Shown piece by piece: positions 41,463 through 44,302 of a DNA stretch of 44,302 nt. The position numbers and the translations under genes are program-made. The first letter of the stretch is position 1, and each line of letters starts with the position of its first letter. The notes beneath the pieces were generated by a model that did not search any database, was not told where the DNA came from, and saw only the letters and a program-made list of their open reading frames with translations. Source of the stretch: Dyadobacter sp. CY261 (GTDB taxonomy: Bacteria; Bacteroidota; Bacteroidia; Cytophagales; Spirosomataceae); contig NZ_JAKCPW010000024.1 in the NCBI RefSeq assembly GCF_021440085.1, positions 1-44,302 on the forward strand. Direction: 5' to 3'.

Positions 41463-42371
41463 ATGGCAAACAGCAAACCCTACCGGATCAGCTCCATAAC
41501 AGAGATACACCGTTTGATGAGGCTCCCTAAACCCCATCACCCGCTGATCAGCATCGTTGACCTGAAAGGCCTGAAAAACGATACGGGTATAGACTCGGTC
41601 GTTTTCGATTTGTATGTAATATCCATGAAAAGAGGATGCGACGGGCTACATTACGGGCAACAGAAATACGACTTTGATGAAGGGCTTATGGCCTTTTTAT
41701 CTCCCGGCCAGATCTTGCGTGGCGAGGAGAACGGTGTACCTGAGGGTCTGGGGGGCTGGATGCTGTTCGTACACCCTGACTTTCTTTGGAACACATCGCT
41801 TGCTGCCAAGATCAAACGATACGAATACTTCAGCTATGCGGCCAGTGAGGCGTTATTCCTATCAGACAAGGAAGAAATAGTGATCAATGACCTGATCAAA
41901 AATATTAAAGCTGAATATTATTCCAATATGGATAAGTTCAGCCAGGACATTATTATCTCGCATCTTGAGACCTTGTTGAAATACGCCGAACGCTTTTACC
42001 AGCGTCAGTTCATCACCCGAAAGATCACCAACCACCAGGTCTTAAACCAGGTGGAAGAGATCTTAACAGCCTATTTTAACAACGAAGACCTGCTTTCTGA
42101 TGGGCTGCCGACCGTAGCATACTTTGCCGATGCTTTGAACATATCCTCCAAGTATCTAAGTAGCCTGTTAAAACAACTGACCGGCCAGACGATGCAACAG
42201 ATCATCCACGAGAAACTGATCGAGAAGGCAAAAGAAAAATTATCTACAACCAGGATGTCCGTCAGTGAGATCGCCTATCATCTTGGTTTCGAGCACCCTC
42301 AGTCTTTCAATAAATTATTTAAGAGCAAGACCAAACAAAGTCCATTGGATTTCCGGCAGTCCTTCAACTGA
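41463..42371 (+). CDS. AraC-family transcriptional regulator (paralogue 2)
   Basis: A 302-residue protein with the same build as the regulator at 35807-36709. Shared text includes YGQQKYDFDEG, GGWMLFVHPDF versus GWMLFVHPDFF, RFYQRQFITRKI, and VSEIAYHLGFEHPQSFNKLF. The sensor domain covers residues 1-190 and the two HTH motifs lie near residues 210-295. It is the last gene of the SDR operon, 8 bp after the DoxX-like gene. The paralogues close the two divergent operons, suggesting duplication and possibly mutual regulation. Confidence 0.9.
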   Translation: MANSKPYRISSITEIHRLMRLPKPHHPLISIVDLKGLKNDTGIDSVVFDLYVISMKRGCDGLHYGQQKYDFDEGLMAFLSPGQILRGEENGVPEGLGGWMLFVHPDFLWNTSLAAKIKRYEYFSYAASEALFLSDKEEIVINDLIKNIKAEYYSNMDKFSQDIIISHLETLLKYAERFYQRQFITRKITNHQVLNQVEEILTAYFNNEDLLSDGLPTVAYFADALNISSKYLSSLLKQLTGQTMQQIIHEKLIEKAKEKLSTTRMSVSEIAYHLGFEHPQSFNKLFKSKTKQSPLDFRQSFN

Positions 42372-42758
42372 AATGCTCATGCAGCCCCCGGAGACACCAG
42401 GAGTGCTAACAGGCTGGCAACTTCTTCGCGCTCGGCCATTCTGCCCAACGAGCTGTATAAATGGGGCGTTGAATATGTTGGGTAATGTCTGTTTTGTAAC
42501 CGTTGCGGTCGTGTCAGGCGGTTGTCTGTCGAAACTAAGCCTTACCCCAACCTTATTGATGTATTCGCCACACCTTTGCCTGAAATAATGAACTACCGCA
42601 CAAACAATTAGGTAGAATATTGTTAACCGGCTCAACCGGCCCTAGTGGGTCAAGGTTCAATCGTATGCATCCGACGAACCCGTATTGTGTAGTTTGGCAT
42701 TCTGGCAGGTAGGTTAACCTTTCGGATTTCAGAAACTGATCCAGTTATTTGGAAGCAG
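42372..42758. other. Intergenic stretch between the AraC gene and the serine hydrolase
   Basis: No frame here resembles a known family. A short inverted repeat AACCGGCTCAACCGGC is near 42627. Upstream in-frame text before the hydrolase start (SETDPVIWKQLIKIF) is open but unremarkable. It may hold debris of a deleted gene and the promoter of the next one. Confidence 0.35.
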
Positions 42759-43517
42759 TTGATAAAGATCTTTAACCCAATGCGTAATCTGCTAGATTCT
42801 CTGGTGGACCAGCGCGTTAGAGTTTATTTTCATGATAAGCGGGCTGTTGGTCTTTCGTTAGGCATAATTGTAAACGGCAAGGCCTTTTTTTACAACTATG
42901 GGGAAGCCAGAAAGGGTAACGGAAGATTGCCGACGAAAACCACCTTGTATGAGATAGGTTCTTTGACCAAGACTTTTACCGGGATCTTGCTCGCACAGGC
43001 GGTGATTGACAAAAGGATAAATTTAAATGATGACATCAGGAAATATATAACAGGGACCTATCCGAACCTGGTCTATGATGGCGTACCAATAAGGATTAGT
43101 AACCTTGCCAACCATACCTCGCGGATCACCCGTATTTTTCCGAATTTGTGGGAAAGGGATAGTTACAGGGAAGATGACCCCTATTCAAATTATACCCGTC
43201 AACTGCTTTTCGAAGGGCTTCGCACAATGAAAATGGATACGCTTCCCGGGCGGATATATTCTTATTCGAATATGGCGGTGGGCTTGCTTGGATGCATACT
43301 CGAAGATCTTTATAAAGACCGGTATTTAAATTTAGTGTCAAAGTATATTTTGATACCTCTAACGATGAATGAAACAAGAATCGACCTTTCAGATCTGCCT
43401 GCAGCTCAAACAGGGTACTTACAAAATGAGGGTTATTTTCCCGATATGATAGGGTGGAAATACCCTGTTATTCTGCTGACTGGCAATATAGCTTTGCAAG
43501 GAAGTTATTCAGAATAA
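42759..43517 (+). CDS. Beta-lactamase-like (class C/SxxK) serine hydrolase, C-terminally truncated
   Basis: A 252-residue product, with a TTG start at 42759 or, more normally, ATG at 42780 (MRNLLDSLVDQRVRVYFHDK). It has the catalytic SxxK in YEIGSLTKTFTGILLAQAVI (Ser68 and Lys71), the conserved SNLANHTSRI, and the second motif YSN (169-171) in IYSYSNMAVGLLG. Family members such as EstB-like esterases and class C enzymes are usually over 330 residues and carry a HxG or KTG motif, which is missing here: the frame ends ILLTGNIALQGSYSE. No signal peptide is visible, though relatives are normally exported. It is probably inactive or a decay product, lost at both ends. Confidence 0.65.
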   Translation: MIKIFNPMRNLLDSLVDQRVRVYFHDKRAVGLSLGIIVNGKAFFYNYGEARKGNGRLPTKTTLYEIGSLTKTFTGILLAQAVIDKRINLNDDIRKYITGTYPNLVYDGVPIRISNLANHTSRITRIFPNLWERDSYREDDPYSNYTRQLLFEGLRTMKMDTLPGRIYSYSNMAVGLLGCILEDLYKDRYLNLVSKYILIPLTMNETRIDLSDLPAAQTGYLQNEGYFPDMIGWKYPVILLTGNIALQGSYSE

Positions 43518-43547
43518 TAGGTCACTATAACCTTTAATTAAACCATT

Positions 43548-44048
43548 ATGGCAACTAGTATTTCTTATGTTACCGCAGAAGAACTGGAAGAGGGTTCCAT
43601 GTTTTTAGCTTCTTTGGAGATCCAAATCGAGAATTTTCAAAAGCTTGAATTTGATGAAATCAGCGCAATTGTTGATGCAGAATCACTAAGGGATGATGCA
43701 AAATTTTATGTTGATGAATTGTATCAGCCTGATAATGAGGTACTGGACGTAAGATTGTTCTCGGAATCTTTTTTTTCGGCCGATCTGACAATCGACGCAG
43801 ATCTACGGGCCGCCCTACCTTTGACATTTCGTACTAAGTGGTCGGAGATTAAGGCCAGGGCAAGAAAGATTGCCTGCGAGGTTTTTAAATTTCTTGGCGC
43901 AAACGCAAACTTGAAAGATCTGCTAAGAAAGACTCTTGAAAAACTGAAAGAGTCGCTCCTTGGTGGATTGCCTCAGATTTTGACTGTTATTATCGTAGGT
44001 ATTTTGTCATTCGCCGCCAAGAAAGGTTTTGAATGGCTTTGCTCTTAA
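43548..44048 (+). CDS. 166-residue protein with C-terminal membrane segment, function unknown
   Basis: The protein starts MATSISYVTAEELEEGSMFL. The first 95 residues are acidic with no signal peptide. Residues 95-130 are a positively charged helical region (WSEIKARARKIACEVFKFLG, KDLLRKTLEKLKESLLGGLP). The last 30 residues are a hydrophobic helix with a short tail (ILTVIIVGILSFAAKKGFEW then LCS). The acidic head, amphipathic helix and membrane tail would suit a membrane-acting or tail-anchored protein. I recognise no family. It lies 30 bp after the truncated hydrolase. Confidence 0.55.
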   Translation: MATSISYVTAEELEEGSMFLASLEIQIENFQKLEFDEISAIVDAESLRDDAKFYVDELYQPDNEVLDVRLFSESFFSADLTIDADLRAALPLTFRTKWSEIKARARKIACEVFKFLGANANLKDLLRKTLEKLKESLLGGLPQILTVIIVGILSFAAKKGFEWLCS

Positions 44049-44109
44049 ATAGGTATATAAGCGGGCATGGGGATTGCGCCGGAATGATGGTCTTCATCAG
44101 GTTCAATCT

Positions 44110-44235
44110 ATGGCTGGATGTAAATTTTTAGTTGAATTTCAAGAGTCCATCGAAGAATTAATAGCGAGGGCGAAAGAAGGATCGTCAGGCTCCCCATTGT
44201 TAAATGACCATTGTCGTGTTTGGGGCAAGCTGTAG
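44110..44235 (+). CDS. Possible 41-residue ORF
   Basis: ATG at 44110 opens MAGCKFLVEFQESIEELIAR, then AKEGSSGSPLLNDHCRVWGK and L before TAG. The first half reads like a small soluble protein and the second half is unconvincing, so it may be a truncated or frameshifted gene. There is no clear ribosome-binding site. Beyond 44235 I see nothing definable up to the end of the window. Confidence 0.3.
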   Translation: MAGCKFLVEFQESIEELIARAKEGSSGSPLLNDHCRVWGKL

Positions 44236-44302
44236 GTAGAGCCGAAAGGAGTTATTTCCCCAGGAATCGGCGGCTTCTTTAATCCAGGGTGTATTGGCGA
44301 CC

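Overview
The window is Bacteroidota DNA, most likely from a Sphingobacteriales or Cytophagales-type genome. The evidence is type IX secretion (T9SS) sorting tails, SusC/SusD and carboxypeptidase-regulatory TonB receptors, a Bacteroidetes-style TraE-to-TraN conjugation operon, DUF2147, and TAnnTTTG-like promoter words. No rRNA, tRNA or CRISPR array was seen.

Region 1 (1-5170) is a battered surface-protein locus. It holds the 3' end of a T9SS cargo gene, a chimeric pseudogene (Tat-signal metallophosphoesterase head joined to a T9SS tail), an IS3-family element, and an intact leucine-rich T9SS protein followed by a 103-residue protein of unknown function. The tail plus the start of the small gene is present twice (about 955-1307 and 4526-4882). 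The IS abuts the end of the first copy. Its transposase genes are interrupted at three places by 14-16 nt, almost pure G/C insertions, and removing each one restores the reading frame.

Region 2 (5176-7352) has a NarL/LuxR-type response regulator whose phospho-acceptor Asp is Glu, then about 1.46 kb without a convincing gene. Region 3 (7353-22804, all minus strand) is a conjugation operon read from right to left: a membrane protein, traE, traF, traG (VirB4), traI, a pair of related secreted proteins, traJ, traK, a traL-position protein, traM, traN, an unknown protein, a Toprim primase-like protein, the relaxosome protein, the relaxase and the VirD4 coupling protein. An inverted repeat of GTAC words lies at its promoter, and a 20-bp perfect GTAC palindrome lies in front of a nearby XRE regulator. 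This suggests one regulator for both.

Region 4 (23590-31150, plus strand) begins with that palindrome, a promoter-like TATATTTG, and about 400 nt rich in nested inverted repeats. It continues into a four-gene cassette: TlpA-like thioredoxin with a DUF3738-like tail, SusC, SusD, and a LanC-like protein that has lost the zinc and catalytic residues of LanC. I consider the structured leader plus this cassette the best candidate for an undescribed system. It is followed by a remnant of a second LanC-like gene and by two decayed tyrosine recombinases (31352-32914), so the conjugative element can probably no longer excise with its own integrase.

Region 5 (33222-35707) is a graveyard: a glycine-rich secreted protein with a separate C-terminal domain and a partner gene, an AraC remnant and an ISL3-family transposase remnant. 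Region 6 (35807-42371) is a symmetric locus. A TonB receptor and AraC gene on the minus strand diverge from an SDR, DUF2147, two small membrane proteins and AraC operon on the plus strand, and the two AraC proteins are close paralogues. Region 7 (42372-44302) has a truncated SxxK serine hydrolase and small proteins of unknown function.
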